This document shows positions 1 through 5,190 of a DNA stretch of 6,023 bases, piece after piece. The stretch lies in the NCBI GenBank assembly GCA_934457235.1, contig CAKSHT010000131.1, positions 1 to 6,023 of the forward strand. The letters run 5' to 3'. Origin of the DNA: an uncultured Oscillospiraceae bacterium. GTDB lineage: Bacteria > Bacillota > Clostridia > Oscillospirales > Ruminococcaceae. The position numbers were made by a program, and so were the translations under genes. The notes under the pieces were generated by a model that worked only from the letters and a program-made list of their open reading frames with translations, did not search any database and was not told the origin of the DNA. The number at the start of each line of letters is the position of its first letter. The stretch's first letter is position 1.

Positions 1-2
1 GT

Positions 3-67
3 GGACTTGGGCAACGCCCAATGTCCTCGGATTGTTTCGGCGGAAAAGTCACTTTAGTGACTTTTTC
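3..67. other. Two consecutive hairpins at the left edge, possible end of a structured RNA or 3' UTR
   Basis: Two strong dyads lie close together. In the first, GGAC then TTGGGC (3-12) pair with GCCCAA (16-21) and GTCC (23-26), with a single bulged T at 22 and the loop AAC. In the second, AAAAGTCAC (44-52) pairs perfectly with GTGACTTTT (57-65) around TTTA, and can extend outward through 41-43/66-68 with one wobble pair. The A-rich 5' arm and T-rich 3' arm of the second hairpin look like a bidirectional terminator. Plus-strand frame 2 is also open from base 2 to a TAA at 92-94 (30 codons), so this could instead be the last part of a plus-strand protein gene. I do not recognise the RNA or the peptide. 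Confidence 0.4.
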
Positions 68-76
68 GACGGTCTC

Positions 77-109
77 AAATACTGCGCATATTAATGTGCA
101 GTATTTTTT
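77..109 (+). terminator. Intrinsic terminator, usable in both directions
   Basis: Stem 77-89 pairs with 94-106 (13 bp with one G-T wobble at 86/97) around the loop ATTA. It is followed on the plus strand by a T run (104-109, partly within the stem), so it best terminates a plus-strand unit entering from the left. It begins only a few bases past the minus-strand stop at 116, and the A-rich arm gives a short T run in that direction too. It therefore probably also ends the glycosylase operon, backed up by the hairpin at 44-65. Confidence 0.7.
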
Positions 110-115
110 ATTATC

Positions 116-613
116 TCAGTCCAGAAAATCAGCGATCTTCCGATACTCCTCCAGCATCGCCGCTTCCGAGATAGTCCGGTTTGCGGGGCTTGTGGACGGC
201 AGGCACGCCGCCGGCATACAGTCCTTGAAGAACCTTTCGTACAGCGCATACGCTTTCTTTCCGGTGGTGAATACCGCCCGGATATCCGCCGCCTTGAATA
301 TCAGTTCAAGCTCGTTCGGCAGCGGGTCGCCTATGCTGCTGTCGGAGGCTCCGGAGATGGTGCACTCTGCCAGTACGTCCCATAACGCCACGCCGTGCCG
401 GATACACATTTCGCGTCTGCCGGGTATGTCCGCGGGGAGCGGTTCGCCGAGCGTCTGCGAGAGCATACGCCAGAAACGGTTCTGCGGGTGCATGTAGTAA
501 AATCCAAGCTTCCGGGATCTCGGCGAAGGCATGCTGCCAAGCACAAGTACCCGCGAATCCTTGTCATACACCGGCGGAAAACCATGCTGTACCCTTATCC
601 GCTCAGAACTCAT
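116..613 (-). CDS. DNA-deoxyinosine (hypoxanthine) glycosylase, UDG superfamily family 6
   Basis: A predicted monofunctional DNA glycosylase that removes hypoxanthine, the deamination product of adenine, from DNA and so starts base excision repair in the cytoplasm. Visible motifs in the 165 residues are LGSMPSPRS (25-33, motif I region), FYYMHPQNRFW (38-48, the most characteristic block of the hypoxanthine-DNA glycosylase branch), LWDVLAEC (77-84), FTTGKKAY (115-122) and LPSTSPAN (138-145, motif II region). The length fits this compact family. The ATG at 613 gives the usual short lead into HGFPPVY. No Shine-Dalgarno is visible; the start lies inside the last codons of the Dabb gene (11-bp overlap), which points to translational coupling. 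It is the last gene of a three-gene operon. The family call rests on motif resemblance; the preference for hypoxanthine over uracil is known for the family, not shown here. Confidence 0.85.
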   Translation of the reverse strand: MSSERIRVQHGFPPVYDKDSRVLVLGSMPSPRSRKLGFYYMHPQNRFWRMLSQTLGEPLPADIPGRREMCIRHGVALWDVLAECTISGASDSSIGDPLPNELELIFKAADIRAVFTTGKKAYALYERFFKDCMPAACLPSTSPANRTISEAAMLEEYRKIADFLD

Positions 614-890
614 AATCTACGCTGTGCGAAGCAGTGCGTATGGATTTGCAGAACTTTGATACTTCAACGTGCAGCGGATTCGTGGAGTACGCCTTCAGAT
701 CCTCCAGGCTGTCGAATTCGCTGACGAGAACGGCGTCAAAGCTCCGGTCGGAGGGATTCATATTGATTCCCACTTCCATTGCGCGTATCTCAGGTATCTT
801 ACCGCGCAGCGCCAGAAGTCTGTCCCGGAAAATGAGCATGTTCTCCTGCTCGCCCTCTTTGAATTTCCACATTACGATGTGTTTGATCAT
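603..890 (-). CDS. Dabb (stress-responsive A/B barrel) domain protein
   Basis: A 95-residue protein made almost entirely of one Dabb domain, a dimeric ferredoxin-like alpha+beta barrel. The family signature is clear: the N-terminal strand MIKHIVMWKFK with His4, then a central block from about 40 to 77 containing VGINMNPSDRSFDAVLV, FDSLEDLKAY and NPLHVEV with His74. Family members include plant stress proteins and small bacterial proteins of mostly unknown role; a few related folds are enzymes, so no reaction is assigned. The start is supported by a strong GAGGTGA ribosome binding site (895-901) about five bases upstream of the ATG. That site overlaps the stop codon of the upstream gene (900-902), leaving 9 bp between the genes, and the 3' end overlaps the glycosylase gene. 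This is clearly one transcription unit. Confidence 0.88.
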   Translation of the reverse strand: MIKHIVMWKFKEGEQENMLIFRDRLLALRGKIPEIRAMEVGINMNPSDRSFDAVLVSEFDSLEDLKAYSTNPLHVEVSKFCKSIRTASHSVDYEF

Positions 891-899
891 AGTTTCACC

Positions 900-1412
900 T
901 CATAAAAATCTGTCTTTCATTTCCTCCATGAACGGTTCGTCATAGAGCTTCGGATAATAGCCGAAAACCAGGTCGTAGAACTGTTCCGGCGTCAGCGCCG
1001 AGAATTCCCCGTAGAGGAACCCCGGATAGCTTTTCATTGCGTCCGCCATGGACTGCGCCTTGTCATGCTCGCCGGCGACAAGTTTCGCGCAGATACGGTC
1101 GTTGCCGTATATCATGGCTGGGATATGACGCGCGGCTCTTTTCGCGTCGAACTCCGGCACCGGCACAAGCAGCGAGAACTGCGGCTTCACGCGGTCGTAA
1201 AACGGCTTCCCGGCACGTTTTATTTCTGATTTCAGCGCCCTCAGGCATTTCGCCAGGGGCTTTTTTTCGTTCCGGTAGTGTGAGAGCGCCGCGGACAGAG
1301 CGTCCAGCAGTGCGATCTGATTTATTCCCGGTTCGTTCCGGGATACCGCAGTATACGCTTCCCGGCTCACCGCAAGGACTCTGCCAAGCGCCTGATCTTC
1401 TGTTGACTTCAT
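900..1412 (-). CDS. Unrecognised soluble protein, first gene of the glycosylase operon
   Basis: I do not recognise this 170-residue protein. It is rich in Lys, Arg, Glu and Ala, has no signal peptide or membrane segment, and should be cytoplasmic and mostly helical. The first 75 residues are charged and helix-prone. The last 40 or so (from about 129) form an aromatic-rich segment, beginning YPGFLYGEFS and continuing LTPEQFYDLVFGYYPKLYDEPF, that looks like the best-conserved core. A GTG at 1418 would add two residues, but it sits directly against the G-rich tract. The ATG at 1412 places that tract (GGGGGTGG, minus strand) a few bases upstream, so I prefer it. It heads a tight operon with the Dabb and deoxyinosine glycosylase genes, so a link to nucleotide damage or stress is conceivable but unproven. 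Confidence 0.75.
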   Translation of the reverse strand: MKSTEDQALGRVLAVSREAYTAVSRNEPGINQIALLDALSAALSHYRNEKKPLAKCLRALKSEIKRAGKPFYDRVKPQFSLLVPVPEFDAKRAARHIPAMIYGNDRICAKLVAGEHDKAQSMADAMKSYPGFLYGEFSALTPEQFYDLVFGYYPKLYDEPFMEEMKDRFL

Positions 1413-1503
1413 GTCCACCCCCGTCCGCGGGACAAGTATAAAGTCTGTCCGCGCTGCATATTATTTCAGTGAAAACGTAACCTGCCTTGTTTGGAGAATA
1501 ATC
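1413..1503. promoter_or_regulatory. Divergent intergenic region with GTCCGCG repeats
   Basis: This 91-bp gap must hold the promoters of both divergent units. For the minus strand, TATACT (1435-1440) is a plausible -10, but no convincing -35 is seen 16-18 bp upstream. For the plus strand, TATTAT (1459-1464) is a possible -10, again without a good -35. The heptamer GTCCGCG occurs twice in the same orientation, at 1423-1429 and 1447-1453. The first copy is part of the small dyad GTCC-GCG-GGAC (1423-1433). The repeats flank the minus-strand -10, as operator half-sites might. The individual promoter elements are tentative. Confidence 0.35.
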
Positions 1504-2214
1504 ATGGAAAATACAGCATTGTTAGAGCCCCAGGTATATACTGCGCGCCAGCTTCCGAAGCGCTCTTCTCCGGTCAGCGTGAATTCCGGCGGACAAGCCG
1601 GCTCCCTGCCCGGAATGTCGGTCGCTTCACACGATGACACGGACGAGCTTCCCCGTGCAGATTCCGCGATACGCCGCGAAGCCCGCCGCAGACGCCACAG
1701 CATTCCGGTGCTACAGATACTCACTGCGATAGCCGGAGCCGCTGCGGGAGTGTATTTCGCGATGTCGCTGCCCGCCAACGCCGACCTTTCCGGGAGCCTG
1801 CTGTGCCGCTCCGGGGATTTCGCGGGACTGCTGATATACCGTCTGATATGGGGCGGCGCATTCCTGCTGGCGGAGTACATATGCGGATATTTCGCGCTGG
1901 GCTGGCTTTTCGTATGGGTCGCGCCGCTGGTCTGCGGACTTGGAACAGGTGCGGCGCTCGCCGGGGCTTTCGCCGCCGGAACAAACGCCGCACTTCTGAT
2001 TATTCCCGCCGCCGGGGCGGTTATCGCCGTCGCCCTCGGAGCGGGTACTTCGCAAATGATGTCCGGTCAGCTGCTGCGGCTGCTTTCTGCACCGCGGAGC
2101 ACCATAATTTCAGACGCTCCCGCCGCCGGTGAATACACGCTGCGGTTCCTGGTATGGTTCGGGGTACTCGCAGGCTGTGCCCTTGTGGAATGCGCGATAC
2201 GCGTTCTGCTTTAG
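1504..2214 (+). CDS. Multi-pass membrane protein, SpoIIM-like topology (tentative)
   Basis: A 236-residue integral membrane protein. Residues 1-66 are hydrophilic and end in an Arg-rich patch (RREARRRR, 57-64), which by the positive-inside rule puts the N-terminus in the cytoplasm. Five hydrophobic segments follow, at about 67-88, 108-130, 132-158, 162-182 and 212-236. The core is rich in Gly and Ala, with a layout resembling SpoIIM-type proteins: an extracytoplasmic loop, then a helix pair with a Gly-rich turn, then a Pro-containing helix. Motif-level identity is weak, so a generic membrane protein is equally possible. The open frame reaches back to 1411, but the ATG at 1504 has a good GGAGAA site (1493-1498) with proper spacing, so it is chosen. 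It converges with the transglutaminase-like gene, and the stop codons overlap. Confidence 0.75.
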   Translation: MENTALLEPQVYTARQLPKRSSPVSVNSGGQAGSLPGMSVASHDDTDELPRADSAIRREARRRRHSIPVLQILTAIAGAAAGVYFAMSLPANADLSGSLLCRSGDFAGLLIYRLIWGGAFLLAEYICGYFALGWLFVWVAPLVCGLGTGAALAGAFAAGTNAALLIIPAAGAVIAVALGAGTSQMMSGQLLRLLSAPRSTIISDAPAAGEYTLRFLVWFGVLAGCALVECAIRVLL

Positions 2215-3794
2215 GTAAGGGTTACTGTAATCGATCTGTCGGTGTAGCTTGCCGACCAGCCTCCTGGATTACAGCCGTTTGCGGAAAGGTCGTTGAAGAA
2301 CGCCTGCTGCTTCAGCCTGCTGATAAATGAGTTCATCATGCCGTTTGACATATGGATAGTAGTATCGTATACGCCGTCCTTCCAGTTTGCGGACGCCTGT
2401 GCGATGAGGGCGTTGTATGCGTCGGTGACGGTGGTGTACTCGGTGATGCCCATTGCGGAGGTGTAGCTGTAATCAGTTGCGGTCGCTTCCGGGATCGGGA
2501 AAGGATTGCTGACCTTGTGGTCGATAGTTATTTTCTTTGTGGGAATGCAGAAGTAGTCGTAGGTATTGTTATCGTCCCAGGTAACGTCCATGTGATACCA
2601 CTCGCCGTCGAGCTGGAGCATGTTCCACATGTGCGCTTCGCTGTTGCCGTATCCCGCGATGCATATGCACTGGATACCGGCTCTCTGGCAGAGGTACATG
2701 AACGCCTTTGAATAGCCCTCGCACAGCGCCTTGCCGTAAACCAGCGGACCATCTGCCTCTGAGATGTAGCTGGAGCCGCTTGTGGTGTATTCCGTTCTGT
2801 CAACGATGGCGTCGTGTATTATCTTCACGCGTTCGAACAGGTCGTCTGTGGCAAGAGCGTCATCGAGGATCTCCTGGGCTGCCTGCTCGAACTGTGGCAC
2901 GATCTGGTCTGCCTGGGATTTAGTGCGCGAGTAGACCATAGTCATGCTGATTACCTGACCGCCCATGGTCGTGTATCTGTAGCCGTTTGCCAGCCAGAAG
3001 AACTGCGGGTTGTCATAGTCGAACGCCCAGTAGGTTTTGTCAATGTCGGATTTCACTGCGCCTATGCCGTAGAGATCTGCAGAATCATCATGGTTCCTGG
3101 CGGCTTCAAAGAGCCTTGCATAAACCTGTTTTTGGGTGGAACTGAGCGTGCTGTAGGCGTATTTGCTGGTATAGTCGTCAAGAATGCTCTGACCGGAGCC
3201 TGCGCTGCTTGCGGATTTTATGGTGTATTTCGCGGTGTAGTATTTGTTCGTCCAGCCGCTTTTTGTCGCAAGTACGCGGAGCGTAGCGGTTTTGCTTATC
3301 TTTATCGCGGAGCTGTACTGCTTTGAGGACGTGGTGGGCTTGCTTCCGTCTGTGGTGTAATAGAACTTGGCTCCGGAGGTGCTGGAGCTGAGCTTTACGC
3401 TGACAGCCTCGTCATATGTGCCGCCCGCCTGCGAAAACGTTACTTTCGGGGAAAGCTTGTATTTGTAGGTCTTTACGGTGCTCTTCACGCCGTTCTTTAC
3501 TGCGTAGCACTTGAGCGTGGTGTTCTTGGTGAGCTTCAGCGGCTTGGTGTAGAGCTTGTAGCTGCTTCCGGTGCTGTAGTATATTTTCGCGCCGGAGGTG
3601 CTTGTCGTCAGCTTGACGGAAAGGGAACCGGAGGTAGTGTAAGTACCTGCCTTCCGGGAAACTGAGGGCGCTGCAACCGTTGAAGCGGCCGACGCCGCGT
3701 AGGATATGCTGCCAATGCATTCCTGCGCCGGGGCGCTGAAAATGCCGGTGGAAAGCACTGCTGCGAGGGCAATGCTGACGATACGTTTTTTCAT
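2211..3794 (-). CDS. Secreted transglutaminase-like protein with two chitobiase/hexosaminidase C-terminal-type repeats
   Basis: A 527-residue exported protein. Residues 1-33 form a signal peptide (MKKR, a hydrophobic core, then Ala-rich sites such as SYA-AS). Two related beta-sandwich repeats of the CHB_HEX_C_1/Fn3-associated type follow, at about 43-115 and 116-193, sharing GTY, a TSGAK-(I/F)-YY-T block and a C-terminal (K/T)YK/AKY strand. Such repeats are common in surface and carbohydrate-active proteins. The transglutaminase-like (TGc) domain lies within about 205-440. Its papain-like triad is visible as Cys358 in GKALCEGYSKAF, His388 in EAHMWNM and Asp403 in HMDVTWDD, so it should be active as a cysteine protease or acyl transferase. 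Residues 450-527 form a small C-terminal domain I cannot name. There is no dockerin, LPXTG motif or lipobox. The frame is open to 3860, but the ATG at 3794 has an AAGGAAG site 7 bases upstream and directly starts the signal peptide. Promoter P1 lies about 80 bp upstream. Confidence 0.9.
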   Translation of the reverse strand: MKKRIVSIALAAVLSTGIFSAPAQECIGSISYAASAASTVAAPSVSRKAGTYTTSGSLSVKLTTSTSGAKIYYSTGSSYKLYTKPLKLTKNTTLKCYAVKNGVKSTVKTYKYKLSPKVTFSQAGGTYDEAVSVKLSSSTSGAKFYYTTDGSKPTTSSKQYSSAIKISKTATLRVLATKSGWTNKYYTAKYTIKSASSAGSGQSILDDYTSKYAYSTLSSTQKQVYARLFEAARNHDDSADLYGIGAVKSDIDKTYWAFDYDNPQFFWLANGYRYTTMGGQVISMTMVYSRTKSQADQIVPQFEQAAQEILDDALATDDLFERVKIIHDAIVDRTEYTTSGSSYISEADGPLVYGKALCEGYSKAFMYLCQRAGIQCICIAGYGNSEAHMWNMLQLDGEWYHMDVTWDDNNTYDYFCIPTKKITIDHKVSNPFPIPEATATDYSYTSAMGITEYTTVTDAYNALIAQASANWKDGVYDTTIHMSNGMMNSFISRLKQQAFFNDLSANGCNPGGWSASYTDRSITVTLT

Positions 3795-3872
3795 TATGGA
3801 TCTTCCTTTCAGAATTGCCGGATAAACTGCCTGCGGTATCGCAGGCGGCTGAAATACCATCCTAATATAAAT

Positions 3873-3901
3873 ATTATACCAGTTATTGACCGGATTGTCA
3901 A
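3873..3901 (-). promoter_or_regulatory. Promoter P1 of the transglutaminase-like gene
   Basis: Read on the minus strand, this is a perfect vegetative promoter: -35 TTGACA (3896-3901), a 17-bp spacer, and -10 TATAAT (3873-3878) preceded by TG in the extended -10 position. The predicted start is near 3866, giving a leader of about 70 nt to the ATG at 3794. Confidence 0.88.
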
Positions 3902-3904
3902 TAA
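3883..3904. promoter_or_regulatory. Operator-like dyad over the P1 -35 box
   Basis: A perfect 8-bp inverted repeat, arms TTATTGAC (3883-3890) and GTCAATAA (3897-3904) with a 6-bp centre, covers the -35 and half the spacer of P1. A dimeric regulator bound here would block polymerase. The corresponding stretch of P2 lacks the left arm, so the dyad is specific to P1. The binding factor is unknown. The partial self-complementarity that TTGACA-like sequences allow makes coincidence possible. Confidence 0.45.
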
Positions 3905-3914
3905 AAATAAGGGC

Positions 3915-3937
3915 AAAAAAAATGACCCTTGCGGGTC
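3915..3937 (-). terminator. Intrinsic terminator ending the P2 transcript
   Basis: On the minus strand, GACCC (3933-3937) pairs with GGGTC (3924-3928) around a GCAA tetraloop (GNRA class), followed by one A and eight consecutive Ts (3915-3922). The stem is short but entirely GC-rich apart from one pair. It lies about 130 bp downstream of P2 and about 14 bp before the P1 -35, so it insulates P1 from P2 or makes the P2 unit a separate short RNA. Confidence 0.8.
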
Positions 3938-3968
3938 GGGTGCAGATGTCTGCAAAGTGAAATGATCA

Positions 3969-4040
3969 TTATGTGTAGAACAAAAGAAAGGAGACAACTA
4001 AACAAAACAAATGAACGGAGATTGAATTAACTCTGACCAT
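3969..4040 (-). CDS. Possible 23-residue hydrophobic peptide in the P2 transcript
   Basis: A short frame starts at an ATG only about 6 nt after the predicted P2 start and ends in TAA at 3969-3971, before the two 3' hairpins. The peptide begins MVRVNSISVH and continues with a strongly hydrophobic stretch (LFCLVVSFLLF) ending YT, as in small membrane peptides, type I toxins or secretion-signal-like peptides. Against it: there is no Shine-Dalgarno, so it would have to be translated nearly leaderless, and a U-rich RNA naturally encodes Phe, Leu and Val. Its near-exact fit between promoter and hairpins is the main support. The function is unknown. Confidence 0.3.
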   Translation of the reverse strand: MVRVNSISVHLFCLVVSFLLFYT

Positions 4041-4052
4041 TTATTTGTCTAT

Positions 4053-4081
4053 ATTATACCGTGATTTAGCGGATTTGTCAA
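4053..4081 (-). promoter_or_regulatory. Promoter P2, near-copy of P1
   Basis: Read on the minus strand: -35 TTGACA (4076-4081), a 17-bp spacer, and -10 TATAAT (4053-4058), all perfect consensus. It lies exactly 180 bp upstream of P1. The two share the 10 bases around the -10 (3871-3880 and 4051-4060) and the 9 around the -35, with a diverged spacer between. The predicted start is near 4046-4048. Confidence 0.85.
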
Positions 4082-4167
4082 TAAGTTTTTTGGAGTTTTA
4101 TTTTTTTCGTGCAAACCCCACAAAAACCAATGACCCGGTTTGATTAGTATTTAGTGTTTTCTATCCT

Positions 4168-4190
4168 ATTGTTACATAAAATGTAATAAT
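4168..4190. promoter_or_regulatory. Operator-like inverted repeat
   Basis: Arms ATTGTTACAT (4168-4177) and ATGTAATAAT (4181-4190) are complementary except at one position and flank a 3-bp centre AAA; the inner TTACAT/ATGTAA is perfect. The size and symmetry suit a dimeric helix-turn-helix repressor. It lies about 90 bp upstream of the P2 -35 and about 140 bp upstream of the AraC promoter -35, so it could serve either side. There is no T run, so it is not a terminator. Confidence 0.4.
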
Positions 4191-4327
4191 AGCGCGCCGG
4201 TTTGTGAAAAATGACGAATAAAAACCGTCGTTATCCGGTGTATTTTGTCTGCAAATTACAATGAACCTCCGGAGAGCCATCGGCAAAAAGTACAAAAATT
4301 CTCACATGTGCACTGCCGGATATTGTA

Positions 4328-4356
4328 TTGACTAACCCCGGCAAAACAGTTATAAT
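4328..4356 (+). promoter_or_regulatory. Promoter of the AraC-family gene
   Basis: -35 TTGACT (4328-4333), a 17-bp spacer, and -10 TATAAT (4351-4356). The predicted start near 4363 leaves a leader of only about 15 nt, almost filled by the AGGGGG ribosome binding site (4365-4370) and its 7-bp gap to the ATG at 4378. CACATGTG (4303-4310) lies just upstream and could be a regulator site. Confidence 0.85.
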
Positions 4357-4377
4357 AGATAAAAAGGGGGCTGAGAT

Positions 4378-5190
4378 ATGTATTTCTGTGCTGAAACAAT
4401 ACCCGGACTGAGGTTCTACAACGGCGGAGACCTTACCAGCCGCAGTGGATTTCTCCATCAGCGCCGCACTATGGAGTGCTGGGTGATGATATATATTCTG
4501 TCGGGCAGTATGGATATCTGCACCGATGGCAGGGAATATTCAGCGGCGGCGGGGGAGTGGATCCTGTTAAGACCGGGTGCCGAGCACTACGGCACGCGGC
4601 AGTCCGACGTGGAGCTTTCCTATCTCTGGGGGCATTTCAGCACATCGCAGGAACTGACATGCTGCGAGGATACGCCGCAGGGCGAGCTGATACTCCCGGA
4701 GCATGGCAGGGCGAATTCACAGCGGATAAGCCTGCTTTTCCGGCAGCTTGTGAATTATTCCCGCCGTGACGTCTACACTCCGAAAATGACGGAATGCGCC
4801 CTGCAGCTGCTGTTAATGGAGATCACGCAGGAGTACCGCGACAGCGAAAGCACCGTACGTTCCAGGCTCCCGCTGGTGGAGGACGTCAACGAGTGGATAC
4901 GCCTTAACTGCCACCGTCCGCTGAATGTGAAGCTGATCGCGGAGGAGTTCCACTATAATCCGGAGTACCTGTCAGCGCTGTACAGCAGAGCCGCCGGAGT
5001 TACGCTTACTGCCGCAGTAAACCGTGCGCGTCTGGAGGTCGCAAAGAAGCTGCTTTCCGACAGGAACGTGACAATAAAAGAAGCCGCATATTCCTGCGGC
5101 TTCAGTGATGATAAGTATTTCATGCGGGTGTTCAGGAAATCCGAGGGAATGACCCCGGAACAGTACCGCGCGGCGCTTGGAGTAAAGTAA
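4378..5190 (+). CDS. AraC/XylS-family transcriptional regulator
   Basis: A 270-residue regulator, normal length for the family. The N-terminal half (about 8-155) is a cupin-like effector-binding domain: the strand WVMIYILSGSMDI followed by AAAGEWILLRPGAEHYG (about 57-72) is the typical AraC-type beta-barrel pattern, with the RPG-x-x-H turn. The C-terminal domain (about 165-268) carries two helix-turn-helices: LNVKLIAEEFHYNPEYLSALY (about 182-202) and IKEAAYSCGFSDDKYFMRVFRKSEGMTPEQYR (about 233-264), the latter being the family signature. The ATG at 4378 is supported by AGGGGG and a consensus promoter. It converges with a GH127-type glycosidase gene, and the stop codons abut with no gap. Family members with this layout usually activate nearby sugar-use genes, so an arabinose-type sugar ligand and control of the hydrolase are reasonable inferences, not shown here. 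Confidence 0.93.
   Translation: MYFCAETIPGLRFYNGGDLTSRSGFLHQRRTMECWVMIYILSGSMDICTDGREYSAAAGEWILLRPGAEHYGTRQSDVELSYLWGHFSTSQELTCCEDTPQGELILPEHGRANSQRISLLFRQLVNYSRRDVYTPKMTECALQLLLMEITQEYRDSESTVRSRLPLVEDVNEWIRLNCHRPLNVKLIAEEFHYNPEYLSALYSRAAGVTLTAAVNRARLEVAKKLLSDRNVTIKEAAYSCGFSDDKYFMRVFRKSEGMTPEQYRAALGVK

Larger units (their letters stand above)
3915..4046 (-). ncRNA. Predicted short transcript from P2 (small RNA, peptide mRNA or leader)
   Basis: A transcript of about 130 nt is predicted from the P2 start near 4046 to the T run at 3915-3922. Its 5' half is a U-rich, largely unpaired stretch containing UCUCCUUUC (about 3988-3996), which could pair with purine-rich ribosome binding sites; the complement GAAAGGA occurs in the leader of the neighbouring transglutaminase-like gene. 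Its 3' half holds a small hairpin (arms TGCAGA/TCTGCA at 3941-3954) and the terminator hairpin. It may be a small RNA, the mRNA of the 23-residue frame, or an attenuator-type leader of the downstream gene. I know no Rfam family that it matches. Confidence 0.5.
3795..4377. other. AT-rich regulatory spacer between two divergent genes
   Basis: This 583-bp spacer separates the transglutaminase-like gene (minus) from the AraC-type gene (plus). It holds promoter P1 and its dyad, an upstream near-copy P2 with a short terminated unit of its own, a separate 23-bp dyad at 4168-4190, and the plus-strand promoter of the AraC gene. Other small symmetric sites are CTCCGGAG (4267-4274) and CACATGTG (4303-4310) just upstream of the AraC promoter, AATGATCATT (3961-3970), and the 10-mer TGTCTGCAAA repeated at 3947-3956 and 4246-4255. 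No protein gene longer than the 23-codon frame is credible here. Confidence 0.7.

Noticed and set aside
1411..1503. Upstream ATG at 1411 for the membrane protein
   Set aside because: It overlaps the start of the divergent gene and lacks a ribosome binding site, whereas the ATG at 1504 has GGAGAA at good spacing.
1461..2055. Minus-strand frames across the membrane protein gene
   Set aside because: They have Arg/Ser/Pro-rich shadow composition in GC-rich DNA. The plus frame encodes coherent membrane helices with a ribosome binding site.
2352..2711. Plus-strand frame of 119 codons, and another at 2814-3326
   Set aside because: Both are antisense shadows of the transglutaminase-like gene, whose frame is confirmed by signal peptide, repeats and catalytic triad.
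3795..3860. Longer transglutaminase-like start at 3860
   Set aside because: It would place 22 non-hydrophobic residues before the signal peptide, and lies upstream of or at the P1 start. The ATG at 3794 has a proper ribosome binding site.
3809..3997. Minus-strand open frame of 62 codons upstream of the transglutaminase-like gene
   Set aside because: It runs straight through the T8 terminator and promoter P1, has low-complexity composition, and conflicts with the much better supported regulatory elements.
4027..4055. Possible plus-strand promoter TTAACT-N17-TATATT overlapping P2
   Set aside because: Both boxes deviate from consensus, it largely overlaps the AT-rich -10 of P2, and it would give a leader of over 300 nt to a gene that has its own strong promoter.
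4114..4131. AAACC/GGTTT dyad
   Set aside because: The 5-bp arms with an 8-base loop and no T run are too weak for a terminator or a confident operator.
4231..4458. Minus-strand frame of 75 codons across the AraC promoter
   Set aside because: It overlaps the consensus promoter and start of the AraC-family gene, and shows no ribosome binding site or recognisable motif.
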